Source of the DNA: Melastoma dodecandrum
Taxonomy: Eukaryota > Streptophyta > Magnoliopsida > Myrtales > Melastomataceae
Reading direction: 5' to 3'
Length of the DNA: 64,000 bases
Assembly: GCA_029817715.1 (NCBI GenBank)
Contig: JARUPY010000045.1
Location: 558,001 to 622,000 of the forward strand
In this document: positions 51,640 to 63,038 of the stretch, piece by piece
Position numbering within the stretch: position 1 is the first letter of the stretch
Layout of the letters: each line of letters begins with the position of its first letter
Made by a program: the position numbers and the translations under genes
Notes under the pieces: model-generated
Seen by the model: only the letters and a program-made list of their open reading frames with translations
The model's database searches: none
Told to the model about the DNA's origin: nothing

Positions 51640-52440
51640 ACTTATCCGCCCCATAATCCACCATAAGTTTTCCAGAAAAACCCAGGATTTACCGCGGCTA
51701 GAGCAAGATTCTTCACTTCGGCACTGCCCCTGTAGGTGCCCGTGTAACCACCAAAAACATAACCTGCTTGTCTGTATCCACAGACATCTGCGACGAGCAT
51801 AAAAAAAGGGGCCTTATTCCTTTGTACGCATTGAAGGGGACTATTTCCCCTTTGATCGGTCTTCTTCCTCGCTCTCCTATTTTCGGAACACCTCCAGATA
51901 TTTGATTGCCTCTGCCATTGCATAGATCATCATTTTCCTGACCTGTCAAATCTCAGCAACCATCATTTTGGGACCTCAGGAGAAAACTACTATTCCCAGA
52001 GGCCACATTCCTAGCAACACTACAACATGGATGAAGTTTATAAACACTGGCTTTCGGATCCTACAATTGTGACAAGATGTTGATCGAACCAATATAACAG
52101 AACAACCAACGCACTAGGGTCTCCTTAATAGAAAATGTTCAGTGGAGCTGACACGATCCATAAATCATTATCAGGGTATTGTTCCTAGGAAGTAGCTGAG
52201 GAAATGCATCTGGTAAATCTTCTTGCTAAGGTAAATATGGAAATATCCTCTCTTCCAGATATTGCATCGCAACAGGGTCACAGCATATAATCACTAGTAG
52301 AGGAGGTTACGAATAACAAACCTCTAATTTGTCCTCCTTTGCTCTGTGGTTATTGGGAAGCTTCCGGAACTCTTCGGCCAATCGAATGCACTCGCCCTGA
52401 GACAAAATCCATGGCTACCTTGACTACAACGAACAAAAAA
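51640..52440 (-). pseudogene. Unrecognised exon-like segments, possible gene remnant
   Basis: Minus-strand segments look exonic, but I cannot name the family. About 52411-52325 reads GECIRLAEEFRKLPNNHRAK between an AG acceptor and a GT donor. About 51943-51850 reads MMIYAMAEAIKYLEVFRK and then hits a stop followed by ESEEED. About 51800-51640 contains AGYVFGGYTGTYRGSAEV. The internal stop and the truncated surroundings suggest a decayed gene. Confidence 0.3.
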
Positions 52441-52652
52441 AGGATTAGTTTAAATGTAGTAGAGAATGCATAGAAGTTTCTGATGAGCTGAATGGAGGTC
52501 GAGCAAATTTCCACTACAATGGGTCCTAAAGGGACACCCCTGGTGGTCAAGACATTGAGGATTTTGTGATAGATGTACTACATAGGGATATACCATATTC
52601 TGGTATCAACGGTGTACGTGAAGGCAATCTTGATGTATTCTAGACACTAGAA

Positions 52653-53457
52653 TTGTTACGGAATTTTGGAGCTGCCAGAGTCTATTGGGAGGCTAGGGAA
52701 CCTGAGAATACTCCGTGGGATTCAGACTGATATAAAGAAGCTACCTTCCTGGATCGGCAATCTAAAGAAGCTTGAGGTGATGGAATTTGAAAATCCCAAC
52801 GCATCTCTTAGAATTCCAATGTCAGAGGAGCCAAACCTTGCAAGATGCAATCTTTCCGGACTCGCCAGCCTCCGATCGTTGACGTTACTTAGTCTCAATG
52901 TGTTCTTAGAGGGGATAGAGAAGCTCTATGGGTTGCAGAAATTAAAATTAGATGTCGGTGGTATTCTTTCTACCAATTTGGGTTCCTTAACGAGGCTGGA
53001 AGAACTACAGCTGGAATCTTGTGACATGTCATCCGCATCTCACCTTCCTTCGTCCTTGCGTAGTTTGATGATCGCGGGACGTTCGCCGATAATGTGGAGT
53101 GGGACTTTGCTGGATGGACGAGATATTAATGGAAATATGAGTTATCCCATCAGGTTGTCAGATTTAAGATCGTTGAGGAGGCTTTGCTCTTTACATTTAC
53201 GGTTTTATGACCACATCGACTTTTTTGGGGTTGAGAGAATGGAGCTCTTGGAGGACTTAAGGGTCTCGTGTTGCCTTGATTTCGCGGGTGAAGTCGCAGA
53301 CCTGTCAAACTTGATAAGATTGAAAACGGTGGAGTTTTATGAATGCAACTCTCTGATAAGCGTGCCCTGTATGGCGGGAGACTGCCACTTGAAGATTCAT
53401 AACTGCCGGGAATTGGAGTCATTTGAAGGCCCGTATCGACAATACCACAACAAATGA
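52653..53457 (+). pseudogene. Truncated TNL LRR exon (copy A)
   Basis: A 263-codon LRR frame closely related to the last TNL exon and to copy B. It begins abruptly inside an LRR (LELPESIGRLGNL) at about 52653, equivalent to 54791 in copy B. TIR, NB-ARC and first LRRs are missing. It includes LPSWIGNLKKLEVMEF and ends FEGPYRQYHNK. Without a start or a signalling domain it cannot act as a receptor alone. Confidence 0.87.
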
Positions 53458-54225
53458 AAAAGGAGGAGAACTGGAAGTTGAATGATGTACTTTCCCTCAA
53501 TCGGATGATTAACGTTGTATCTCTCAGCTCAGGAATTCATTAAAGAGGCCAAAGACAAATATTATTATGAAGTGATTAAAATGATTTGACACACGTTAAA
53601 CTTAATCAATCAATTAATAAAAATATATACATGAAAAATTAAACATCCCCCCTAAAAACCCTCAACAATACTTCCCCTAGGATTTTAAACATTCATAAGA
53701 TTAAATGATCAAAAAATATTAAAATAGTTAGGATAATTTTTTTATCATATTTGTTTCCGACTAACCTTTCCCTGAGAAGTCTATTCTTTTCTATTTATTT
53801 TATTTTTAATGTATGATCATGCAACGTTGACAAACTAACTGATTTTGATTTAATATTTCGTTACCGGAGACTTTTCACGGCTTCAAATGTTAAAACATAA
53901 ATATATGTCAATAATAATTCTTGTTATACAACAAAAAGTCTCCACCCATGTACACGTGCGTGGTTTGTATTACACGAGGATCCGAGTCTGCTCGCCTAAT
54001 GCCTTCCTCTTGATATATCGACTCGAGTGTCGTAATGCAACTTTTTTCAATTTGTGGATATTCTATAATAACGTCAGAAAAACCCAACCTCTTTTTTTTG
54101 GCAAATTATCCAACTACCGAATGATTCCAAATTATCCGAATTATTCTTGTACATTTAAAGGTTTCTTATTCCTTAAAAAACCATCATTTTGAATACAAAT
54201 ATCAGGATAATATAGACTCTTGCAT

Positions 54226-54483
54226 TTAGAAGACATCGTTCATGCATTTAGAAGAAACGCATTCCATTTGGCACTGGATCTTCGGATCTGAAATGGGAGG
54301 GTAAGAAGAATCGAGGTCCGGGGTCGGCTGTCTGCATTTTCTGCGTACACAATCCTGGTAGCAAGCTCGGTAGAATTGTTCTTGCTTGCTTTTACATTCT
54401 TTGTCGCAACCTACCTCGCAGGGTGTTAACCCCGCTAAGGCCGCATCCATATAGAGCATCATTATCGAGAACAAAGGAATCAT
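54226..54483 (-). pseudogene. Cys-rich secreted peptide, promoter and N-terminus lost (copy A)
   Basis: An 85-codon frame almost identical to 56434-56730 but cut at a duplication junction at 54483/54484. The first 13 residues of the intact copy are gone and its upstream DNA is replaced by TNL intron sequence. An in-frame ATG survives, giving a short hydrophobic start (IPLFSIMMLYMDAALAG) that could still act as a weak signal peptide. The mature part has nine cysteines in three clusters, C-x3-C-x3-C, C-x3-C-x4-C and C-x3-C-x4-C. It lies antisense, downstream of LRR copy A. Expression is unlikely without its promoter. Confidence 0.7.
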
Positions 54484-54545
54484 CCATGAAGCAGAAAATC
54501 AATATTAACTAATAATGGGACGATACTCGTTTTTTTTTTTAATAG

Positions 54546-55691
54546 AGAATGGGTAATTTGAGAGTACTTGATATCGCGGCGGCGACGATTACAAGACTGC
54601 CCGACCTCTCTCGTTTCCCAAAGCTGGAGAACATTGATCTCCACTTTTGCGAGAAATTGAAAGAAATCCACAGTTCTATCGGTGTATTAGGGGATCTTAA
54701 ACGCCTGAATATAGGCAACTGTTGGAAGTTGACAAGATTACCAGAAGAGCTTGGATCCGCAAAAGCTTTACAAGAGCTCAGTTTGATCGATTGTTTCGGA
54801 ATTTCGGAGCTGCCAGAGTCTATTGGGAGGCTAGGGGGCCTGAGAATACTCCGTGGGATTCGGACTGATATAAAGAAGCTACCTTCCTCGATCGGCAATC
54901 TAAAGAGCCTTGAGGTGTTGGAATTTGAAGAATCACTCGGTTTTGTTGGAATTCCAATGTCAGAGGAGCCAAACCTTGCAAGATGCAATCTTTCCGGACT
55001 CGCCAGCCTCCGATCACTGACGTTGGTTGGTTTTTATGAGGGCTTAGAGGGAATAGAGAACCTCTACGGGTTGCAGAAATTGAAGTTGGATGTCGGTGGT
55101 ATTCCATCTACCAATTTGGGTTCCATGTCCAGGCTGGAAGATCTCTATCTGCATTTTAGGAACATTTCATCCACATCGCAGCTTCCTTCCTCCTTGCGTA
55201 TATTGAAACTCGTGGGATGTTGGCAGTCAATGCAGAGTGGGACTTCGCTGAAGGGACGAGATAATATTGGAAATATGAGTTATCCTATCAGGTTGTCAGA
55301 TTTAGGATCGTTAAGGAAACTTTGCTCTTTAACACTACTGAAATGTGATTGCATCGACTTTTCTGGGGTTGAGAAAATGGAGCTCTTGGAGGAATTAAAC
55401 GTCTCGCGGTGTGGTGATTTCGTGGGTAAAATCGCAGACCTGTCAAACTTGAGAAGATTGAAAAGGGTGGAGTTTCAATCATGCAACTCTCTGATAAGCG
55501 TGCCCTGTATGGCGGGAGACCGCCACTTGAAGATTTCTTCCTGCGGGAAATTACAGACATTTGAAGGCCCGTATCGACGATTTCACAACAAAAAAAAGGA
55601 GGAGAACTGGAAGTTGAATGATGTACTCTGCCTCATTTTGATGATTAATGTTGTATCTAATTGTTGTGTCTCTCAGCTCGGGAACTCTTAA
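54546..55691 (+). pseudogene. TNL terminal LRR exon (copy B)
   Basis: Matches TNL exon 4 from its AATAG acceptor onward (AGA-ATG-GGT-AAT) and includes about 60 bp of the preceding intron (from 54484). It has full-length LRRs (LPESIGRLGGLRILRGI, LPSSIGNLKSLEVLEF) and ends FEGPYRRFHNKKK, with an extended tail from a frame difference. No TIR or NB-ARC precedes it; copy A and the broken peptide do. It is open for 380 codons, so it is either recent or retained, but it is only an exon fragment. Confidence 0.85.
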
Positions 55692-56433
55692 AGAGGCCAA
55701 TGACAAATATTATTTTGAAGTGATTAAAATGATTTGACACAAGTTAAACTTAATCAATCAATTAATAAAAATACTTACGTGAAAAATTAAACATTCCCCC
55801 TAAAAACCGAGAACAATACTTCCCCTTCAATTTTAAGCATTCATAAGATTAAATGAGCAGAAAATATTAAAAGAGTAAGGATAATTTGTTTATCATATTT
55901 GTTTCTTACTGGCATTTCCCTAATTCGGGTGTGAAGTCTATTCTTTTCTATTAATTTATTTTTAATGTATGATCATGCAACGTTGACAAACTAACTGATT
56001 TTGATTTAGTATTTCGTTACTCGAGACTTTTCACGGCTTCAAATGTTGAAACATAAATATATGTGAATTAATAATAATTCTTGTTATAGAACAAAAAGTC
56101 TCCACCCATGTACACGTGCGTGGTTTGTATTACCCGAGCATCCGAGCCCGCTCGCCTGGTGCCTTCCTCTTGATATATCGACTTGAGTGTCTGGGTAATG
56201 TAATTATATATATATCTAAAAGTAATGCAATAATATGTATACGTCATGCTATTTTTTTTCCATTTGTGGATATTCTATAATAATATCAGAAAAGACCAAC
56301 CCTTTTTTGGCAAATTATCCAACTACCGAATGATTCGAAATTATCCGAATTATTCTTGTACATTTAAAGGTTTCTTATTCCTTAAAAAACCAACATTTGA
56401 ATACAAATATCAGGATAAAATAGATTCTTGCAT

Positions 56434-56730
56434 TTAGAAGACATCGTTCATGCATTTAGAAGAAACGCATTCCATTTGGCACCGGATCTTCGGATCTGAA
56501 ATGGAAGGGTAAGAAGAATCGAGGTCCGGGGTCGGCTGCCTGCATTTTCTGCATACACAATCCTGGTAGCAAGCTCGATAGAATTGTTCTTGCTTGCCTT
56601 TACAGTCTTCGTCGCAACCTGCCTCGCAGGGGGTTAACCCCGGTAAGGCCGCATCCATATAGAGCATCATTATCAAGAACAAAATAATCATTGGTGCCGC
56701 CGACACCGGCATCAATTTCTTCGAAGTCAT
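56434..56730 (-). CDS. Small secreted cysteine-rich peptide (intact copy B)
   Basis: A 98-residue single-exon frame. MTSKKLMPVSAAPMIILFLI plus MMLYMDAA forms an N-terminal hydrophobic signal peptide. The mature part begins near LPGLTPCEAGC and has ten cysteines: C-x3-C-x3-C, C-x3-C-x-C-x2-C and C-x3-C-x4-C. This threefold layout resembles thionin-like and other plant Cys-rich secretory peptides, but I cannot place it in a named family. It should act in the apoplast or secretory system; defence or signalling is inference. It lies antisense and convergent to LRR copy B and was duplicated together with it. A TATATATAAA box at about 56804-56814 lies about 75 bp upstream on the minus strand. Confidence 0.72.
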   Translation of the reverse strand: MTSKKLMPVSAAPMIILFLIMMLYMDAALPGLTPCEAGCDEDCKGKQEQFYRACYQDCVCRKCRQPTPDLDSSYPSISDPKIRCQMECVSSKCMNDVF

Positions 56731-56803
56731 ATTCGAAGGAAGAAATTTCTTTGTACGATGTGTTTCTTAGTTAGATGTGGATATCGAACGGGTGCACCAT
56801 TCA

Positions 56804-56814
56804 TTTATATATAC
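56804..56814 (-). promoter_or_regulatory. TATA box of the Cys-rich peptide gene
   Basis: GTATATATAAA on the minus strand, 74 bp before the ATG, a normal distance for a plant TATA box with a short 5' UTR. Confidence 0.6.
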
Positions 56815-56830
56815 CCGATTTTCCATCTAA

Positions 56831-59205
56831 AAAAGGTTTTTTTTTCATATATGGGCATTTAATAGTACTTTAGAAAAATTTATTCTCTTTTCTTTTTTGG
56901 TAAATTACCACCCCAACAAAACAATTATCTGAAATTATTCAAAATTATTTTAATATATCTAAAGGTTTAAAATGACTTGAAAAGTTTGCTTCTTATTTTT
57001 TTTGGTTACCCGAGTTTCGGCTCGACTAATTCGGATTTGATCCGAGTAAGACAGTCGACTATGGTGGGTAGTTCTTCTTACAGGGGTGAATGTATACGAT
57101 ATGTTTCGAACCCAATACTTCCTTAACCAAATTCAAACTTCCTACAACTTGGACAAACTCCATATTGTTCCAACATATAAATTATTTTATTGTTGTCAAA
57201 ATCTACAAGTAAAATTAATTATTTTATAAATTTGGTTGTGATAGTCGTTTATTTGATAGGTAAGCAACATACAACTAATTTAAATGGCTATTTTTTAATG
57301 GCAGAAAAGTTAGCAGAAATTTAGATAGATTTTGCTTATTTTAATTGCTCTATATATATATTGTCTATTTTAATTGCACGAAAAATATTATTATATTATT
57401 TGAAGTTAGAGAATCTCTACATGGGTTTTGTTGATTTTAATGGCAGAAAAGTTTGGCAATCTCGGTGTCAAATATTTATATTTGAGATGAACTTTATCTT
57501 TTGCGAGAATTAATTTAAATTGGATTCTTGTTGGTTCCAGAATCACTGTATTGGAATTTTAAGACACGAATAAGAACATTAGTGCTTGGATGAAAGATGG
57601 AATTGACATTGGCTAATCCATTTGTCTTAATCAACACCTGTTCCATTATTTTGGCTCGATTCATTATGAATTATGTCACTGTAAGTTACCCTTTGGACTT
57701 ATTAGCTCGAATCCGTTGATGGCTCCACTGGTAGAATGAGCACAAATAACACGAGATCGCAAAGTTTGCGTTAACAATATAATCTTCAGCCAACACCACA
57801 AATACGCCGTAGAGATTCGAACCTAAGACCTTCAAGTAAATCCTCAATGCCTTAGACCACTAGGGTGTCCTTCGCAGGAAAGAATGGTTTTGTCCCTAAT
57901 GAAGTGATGTGATCATTTTGTGACCAATCGGGTTTAAATTTACAATGCAATAAAGACTTTCGTAATTTTATTTGAATCAATCCCAGCAACTTAGTTCATA
58001 TTTCTACTGAATTCCAAATGATTGGCATTTCGGCATAACATTTCGGGAAAATAATCTTTCTTTATTTAAAAAAACAATTTAACATTTTGACCGTTTGTAT
58101 ATTTAGAAGAAAAGGTACTTCTAAAAAGAGGTAAATATTTAATATTTTTGAAAATTAGTCAAATACACTCTTCTTGAAAACAAAAAACTCATTCGGATGT
58201 GTTTGTTACTCTTCAAATTTAAAAAATTGAAGAAGAGTAGATATAATCAGGAATTTGATACTGAAGTAGACGACCAACCCTGTCGGATGTTTAACATGTT
58301 CGACCTAGGAATTTGTATACTATTTTTTTTGGGGAGTTGTCTAGTTCGTTTGTGAGTTTTGTGTCGTGCATTTTTTTTATGTCCAAGTGATGCGATCATT
58401 TTTTGTGTAATCTGGTTTCAATGTATCAGTAATCAAGACTTATTATTAATTTAATAGTCCTTTAATAGTAAAATTAATCATCTTCTTTTATTTGAAAAAT
58501 TAATTCCTACAAATATGAATTTTAATTTAATTAAAGGGGACCTTTTTGACAAATTCATTCTATTCATGACTTTCTTATAGTGATTATAGCTGAGATTCAT
58601 TTGCCAGAAAGTTCGTTATGTTCAGAAAAGTTCGTATGACATGATCGTGGAACAAATTTTCCCGTGATGATTATGAGAGAACAAACTTTTTCGTTTACGA
58701 TCGACCGTAAAATGGGTCCCAGTCGACCAAAATCTCAATAAAGTGACGAAAAAGCAGCTCACGACATGGCATATTTGCGGCTTCCATTATGTCTTGGTCA
58801 TATCTCTTTGTTCGTAGAAAGTTGGCTTCTTGTCATAACGTTAAAGCCTTGTTTGCAGAATAAAGGGTCATTGGCAGTTACTGTGATTCGGGTGCAGGCA
58901 TCTTGACATGATGCAACCGCTTTTGTATTGCATTAAGGTGCTTTCAGATGCCGGAGGAGTCGCTTTACAGGACCGTACGGAGGCAAACTACCGCACAAAT
59001 GGGGTGTAAGGTAAACGACCCATACATCCAACGAGGCAAGAGAGCTGGCAATTGTCGAACGCCTCTGCCATTCCCTGTGATTGTTCCACAAGCAACATCA
59101 AGATCATTAGTAGCATTGGCATGCCTTGTCCCATGGCATGACTTGTATAGAATAGTTAATATAAACCAGAACCGGGACTCCTCAATGATTCTCCTCCTTG
59201 GGTGA
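56831..59205. other. AT-rich intergenic region
   Basis: Apart from the SINE-like segment at 57720-57870, no gene or element ends are seen. The plus-strand frame at 58948-59205, just before the STIG1-like gene, has no signal peptide or family motif, so I leave it out as the leader or promoter area. Confidence 0.45.
57720..57870 (-). mobile_element. tRNA-derived SINE-like sequence
   Basis: On the minus strand, GTGGTCTAAGGC (A-box-like, 57848-57863) is followed about 25 nt later by GGTTCGAATC (B box, 57814-57823). The head GGACACCCTAGTGGTCTAAGGC resembles a tRNA-Leu type 5' half. The body continues without a tRNA fold to about 57720. The layout fits a plant SINE; no clear poly-A/T tail or TSD was found. 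Confidence 0.5.
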
Positions 59206-59784
59206 TTGGAGATGTTTTGGCCAAAGCAAGCGTCATTTATCTCGTTGTTGCTCTTCATACTGCTTGTTCTCTTGTCTACATCGGAAGGAAAGCCAACTGC
59301 CGGAGTCCTGAGACAGGAAAAGAACGGGACGTTACCTTCACCATGGCTGAGGACCGTCACGAAGAACTTTAGACCCGGAGGGCGTTGGAGAAGGCCATGG
59401 GTGTGCAGCCAGGGGGAATTCCCCATGTTTCTCATGCGATGCTGCTGGAACCGTTGCATCGATGTCTGGGAGGACCCTAACCATCGTGGGCTGTGCAATA
59501 TCAGATGTCCTTTCAATTGGCAGTGCTGCCGCGGCAGGTGCAGGAACATAAACCACAACCCCTTTCATTGCGGGAAGTCCTTTAACAGGTGCCCTTTGTT
59601 CAGCCGGTGCAGGTTCGGGATGTGTGGCTACGCTCAGCCGTGGCCCAAACTTCCCTTCCCGATTCCTCCTATGCCGCCTTCTGAGTGGCCGCCAAAGTGG
59701 CCTCCAAGGAAGACCCCCAAGTGGCCTCCGAAGAAAATAGCAAAGCATCCAAATCAGCCACCCGAAGTCGAGGAGCAAACTTGA
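59206..59784 (+). CDS. STIG1-like secreted cysteine-rich protein
   Basis: A single-exon frame of 192 residues. An N-terminal signal peptide (FISLLLFILLVLLSTSEG, cleavage near residue 28) is followed by the STIG1 Cys-rich domain at about residues 67-142: RCCWNRCIDVWEDPNH, CNIRCPFNWQCCRGRC, NPFHCGKSFNRC and CRFGMCGYAQPW. STIG1 proteins are extracellular peptides that bind pollen receptor kinases or limit stigma exudate (family knowledge). The C-terminus (147-192) is unusual: Pro/Trp/Lys-rich with repeated PPKWPP and PKWPPK units, probably cell-wall associated. One cysteine of the usual NCGKCG pair is replaced (CGKSFN). ATG at 59206 was chosen; ATG at 59212 is equally possible. Confidence 0.88.
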   Translation: MEMFWPKQASFISLLLFILLVLLSTSEGKPTAGVLRQEKNGTLPSPWLRTVTKNFRPGGRWRRPWVCSQGEFPMFLMRCCWNRCIDVWEDPNHRGLCNIRCPFNWQCCRGRCRNINHNPFHCGKSFNRCPLFSRCRFGMCGYAQPWPKLPFPIPPMPPSEWPPKWPPRKTPKWPPKKIAKHPNQPPEVEEQT

Positions 59785-62662
59785 CCAGATCAAAGTTCCA
59801 TATGTTACTGCAACGCCTCCTGTCCAGAGCTAAGATAAGGCGAAAAAGCGCCGCCGAAGCAGCATGAGCGAGCTTCTACTATGCTCCCCTAAGGCGAGAG
59901 CATTTGCTTCTTCTACTGACTCAACCATGTCTTTCTTCATTGACTGCTTCATTCCATTCGTATAGTCTCTGAAGGATGAGAACCAACTATGTAGCATCTA
60001 CATCGAGAATTCAAGTATTGTATACGTCATTAGTCCGATCCTTTGGAGGAACTACCCGTAATAACGAACAAAAGGCGCAAGAAAGAGCAAAGATAGCTAT
60101 TCTTCTTCAAAAAGGGATTGAGAGTTCTCTTGCTCTTTTTTTGTTTACAAAACTCTTATTACTAAGTTAAGGTTTTTTCTCAATTCTCTGTAACCATAGT
60201 TTGTACTCATAATTTGCATGGATGGTATATTATATCATAGTCGATTGAAAATACATTATCATTCATTTTCGAGAACAGGCATAACCATACAAGAGCATTA
60301 AGCCCGAACTATGACATAAATGATCATCCCCATTGAACTATGTATTAGGTACAGGAATTTAGGCCCTCTCAATAAGTCGGTAACCGAGGATCAACATCTC
60401 GCGCCCAGGATTCGATGCCCCCGATGATATCCTTCGCCTAAGTAAAGCCCATGTTCTGGAGGGAGTGGACGGCCCTCTGAGAATCGTTCGCTACCTCTTC
60501 TGCAAATTACATACAAGTTTGGCCTTTCGCCTTCAACATCGGCCTTCTGAGTTCTTGCTTGCTCTGAAGAGGCTTCAGAGACCCTCTTATCTAAGTGTCG
60601 CGGGTGGATCCGTTTCCGGTTCCATTTAAAATGAATATCCTCCCTTGACGATAGGGCTTCGGATTTTGAAAATATCGGAGTCGCTACTAACTTATTTTAA
60701 GTTCAAGTTAGAAAAACTAGAGATTCGTTAAGGTTCGGGAATTAGGGATTACTAAAATCGCATGTATCACAGAGAAAAGGGAGGCTTTATCGTGTGTTTC
60801 TAATGTCCGAATTAAGAAATGTGTTTTATGTCACGTAGACACTGTTTGACATAAAAAAATGATTTCGAGCTCAATAATGCTTAAAATGTCTACGTGAATC
60901 ATTTTTTAGAGAACATTTCTTAAAAAGTTGATTTTTGGGCAAAACACAAGCAGCATAGATTGATTAATGCCCTTAACAGTTTCTATGCCGAAAATAAATT
61001 CAAGGGAGAACCGGGTATTTGTATCATTGCTCGCTTTTCATAGAACGCTCCTGTTAGCGTTTATACCTCACGGTACCTTTTTTAGAATAGGTTTACAGCG
61101 AACCTGGCGAGCCGCTGATGCCGTAACGTTGGTGAGTGCGAAGCCGTGGGTCTTGATTTTCAAGAATCCAAATAATCCCTCGAATACTTCGTTATCTTGA
61201 ACACGTTGAATGGGGTGCATGCCTTGGTTGTCCTCAAGGCACGCCCCCGAGATACCTGCATAGATACCGAATAAATGAAGTAAACAGTTGGATAAGATTT
61301 TTGAAACAGGATTAATTAAAGAACAACTTGTAATAATACGAATTCTTGATAGATAACGGTTAAAGTTATGTTATAAGGCAATTGGAAAAAAAAGTGATCG
61401 AAAAGAAACTTTTTAAGAAAATGAGCTTTAAAAATATCAACAAAACTTTGAAAGTACGGAATAATTAAAACGTTTATTAAGATAAGCCAACATGATAAAT
61501 TAAATTAACAAGCCTAAAAAAAATCATCACACGTACACAGGTTGCAAAATAATTGTAATACCTCAAGTCCCCTTTCCTATTTTACTTTATTTTCAAAAAT
61601 ATTTCTTTTGATTCCTTTAATTGCATTCATTAAGATTTCCTTCCTAAACGGGAGCACACACACGTTACGGAAGACACAAGGATAGATTGAAACACTTCAC
61701 CTTTAGACGTTTCAATTTACAGACTTTACAACTTTCAAAAGTTACTTTTACTTTTACTTCCCTATAATAGAAGAGGGGAACATACACACAAAAAAGCTTC
61801 CCCCTCCAAGCATTCTTCGAGCCTCCCCTCTCCACCCGACGAGCCTCTCGATCAAGGTAAGCTCGTAGAGCAATGGAGACCCCCCGACCAGCCTAACCGC
61901 GGAGGACACGTTCCGGTTTCACAAGTCGACGGCTGCGGCAAAAAGAAACAACGACGACCCCGGACAACCTCCGACGTCCTCCCCTCGCCGTCTCCATGCT
62001 TGAGGCCTTCTCTCTCCGGCATCTAGGATCTGCCCTCCCTCGTCCAAAGACGAGGAGGACTTCAATTACCACCTTTCGTAGCCTCGTAGCTTTGCCGGAA
62101 GGCTCCCTTTTGCTTTGACGTTTTCTTGTTTGCGCAGCGACAAGGATTGGACAGCCGAGAACCAACTCCCGAAGACATCCTGTGGTCGCACAAATAGGCC
62201 AAGACTCTCACATTCCCTTCCCTTCATATGTCCTAGCATGTTGGGATACGTTGCAGCCCTCCCATCGAGCCAAAATAGCTCGGTAAGTCCAAGCATATTT
62301 CGGATCAGTTTGCGCAACCTTCGGTTTTTGAGGTATATCTTTCTGTGTGCTTATCGGAATCACGCGAAACCACTTTCATTTGATTCCTAACTTAAATACG
62401 GTTTTAAGGGCACCAACCAAGTTAAATTTGATTCCCTAACCTAGGAGTTTCGAATAAAACATTGAATTAATTACAAACAACCGAGTTTCGCATTTTTGGA
62501 CATGACCGTTTGCATTTTTGCCATACGTCGAACTTCAAATATACTCTAGACATGTCACACTAATTGTATATGATGTTTTAAGCACAATTTTTTTAGTGGT
62601 TTTAAAATGACATGGCATTTATATATGAATGGAATGTTTTCGTAGAATCCGAGGACTTCTAG
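59785..62662. other. Intergenic or repeat-derived DNA, no gene recognised
   Basis: Short frames on both strands lack motifs. A block near 60680-60740 (CGGAGTCGCTACTAACTTA...) resembles, in inverted orientation, 63690-63760 (GGAGTCGCCACCGACTTAA on the minus strand). This hints at related repeat ends, but I cannot define an element. 61760-62340 is CT-rich and GC-rich, UTR-like. Confidence 0.35.
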
Positions 62663-63038
62663 GCTCGGATCTACATGTCGGCAGTCCACTCTTTTACTCA
62701 TAACTTTCTTTCTGAAAATCGTATTGACCTAAAACTTATGCCATTAGATGCCTGACTTCAAGATCTTTATTTTGAGTATAAGTAAGCTTATTTTCGTGAA
62801 TTGTGCTAAAAGTTATACACGTTTTTTTGAAAGGCAGCAAAACTGTCGGAGCTCGGATCTGTATGTGGACATCTCACTCTTTCGTTCATAACTTTCGTTA
62901 CAGACTTTAGATTAACTTGAAACTTGCACTATTGGATTATTGACTTAAAGAGCTTTCTTTCAAGTATAAATATGTGCATTTTCATGAATTGAGCAGAAAA
63001 TTATATATGTTTGTTTGAAAGGTACCGAAGCTGCCGCG
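62663..63038. repeat. 188-bp tandem duplication (two diverged copies)
   Basis: Copies start GCTCGGATCT at 62663 and 62851 and share CATAACTTTC, GAAACTT/AAACTTATGC, CAAGTATAA-type and TTTGAAAGG blocks in the same order. Divergence is substantial. It is probably part of an old retroelement or satellite-like array. Confidence 0.7.

Noticed and set aside
58948..59205. Plus-strand frame of 85 codons before the STIG1-like gene
   Set aside because: It runs to within one base of the STIG1 start but has no signal peptide, domain or repeated cysteine pattern. Probably chance within the leader region.
58965..59558. Minus-strand frame of 197 codons over the STIG1-like gene
   Set aside because: Opposite-strand shadow; the plus strand has the signal peptide and the cysteine pattern.
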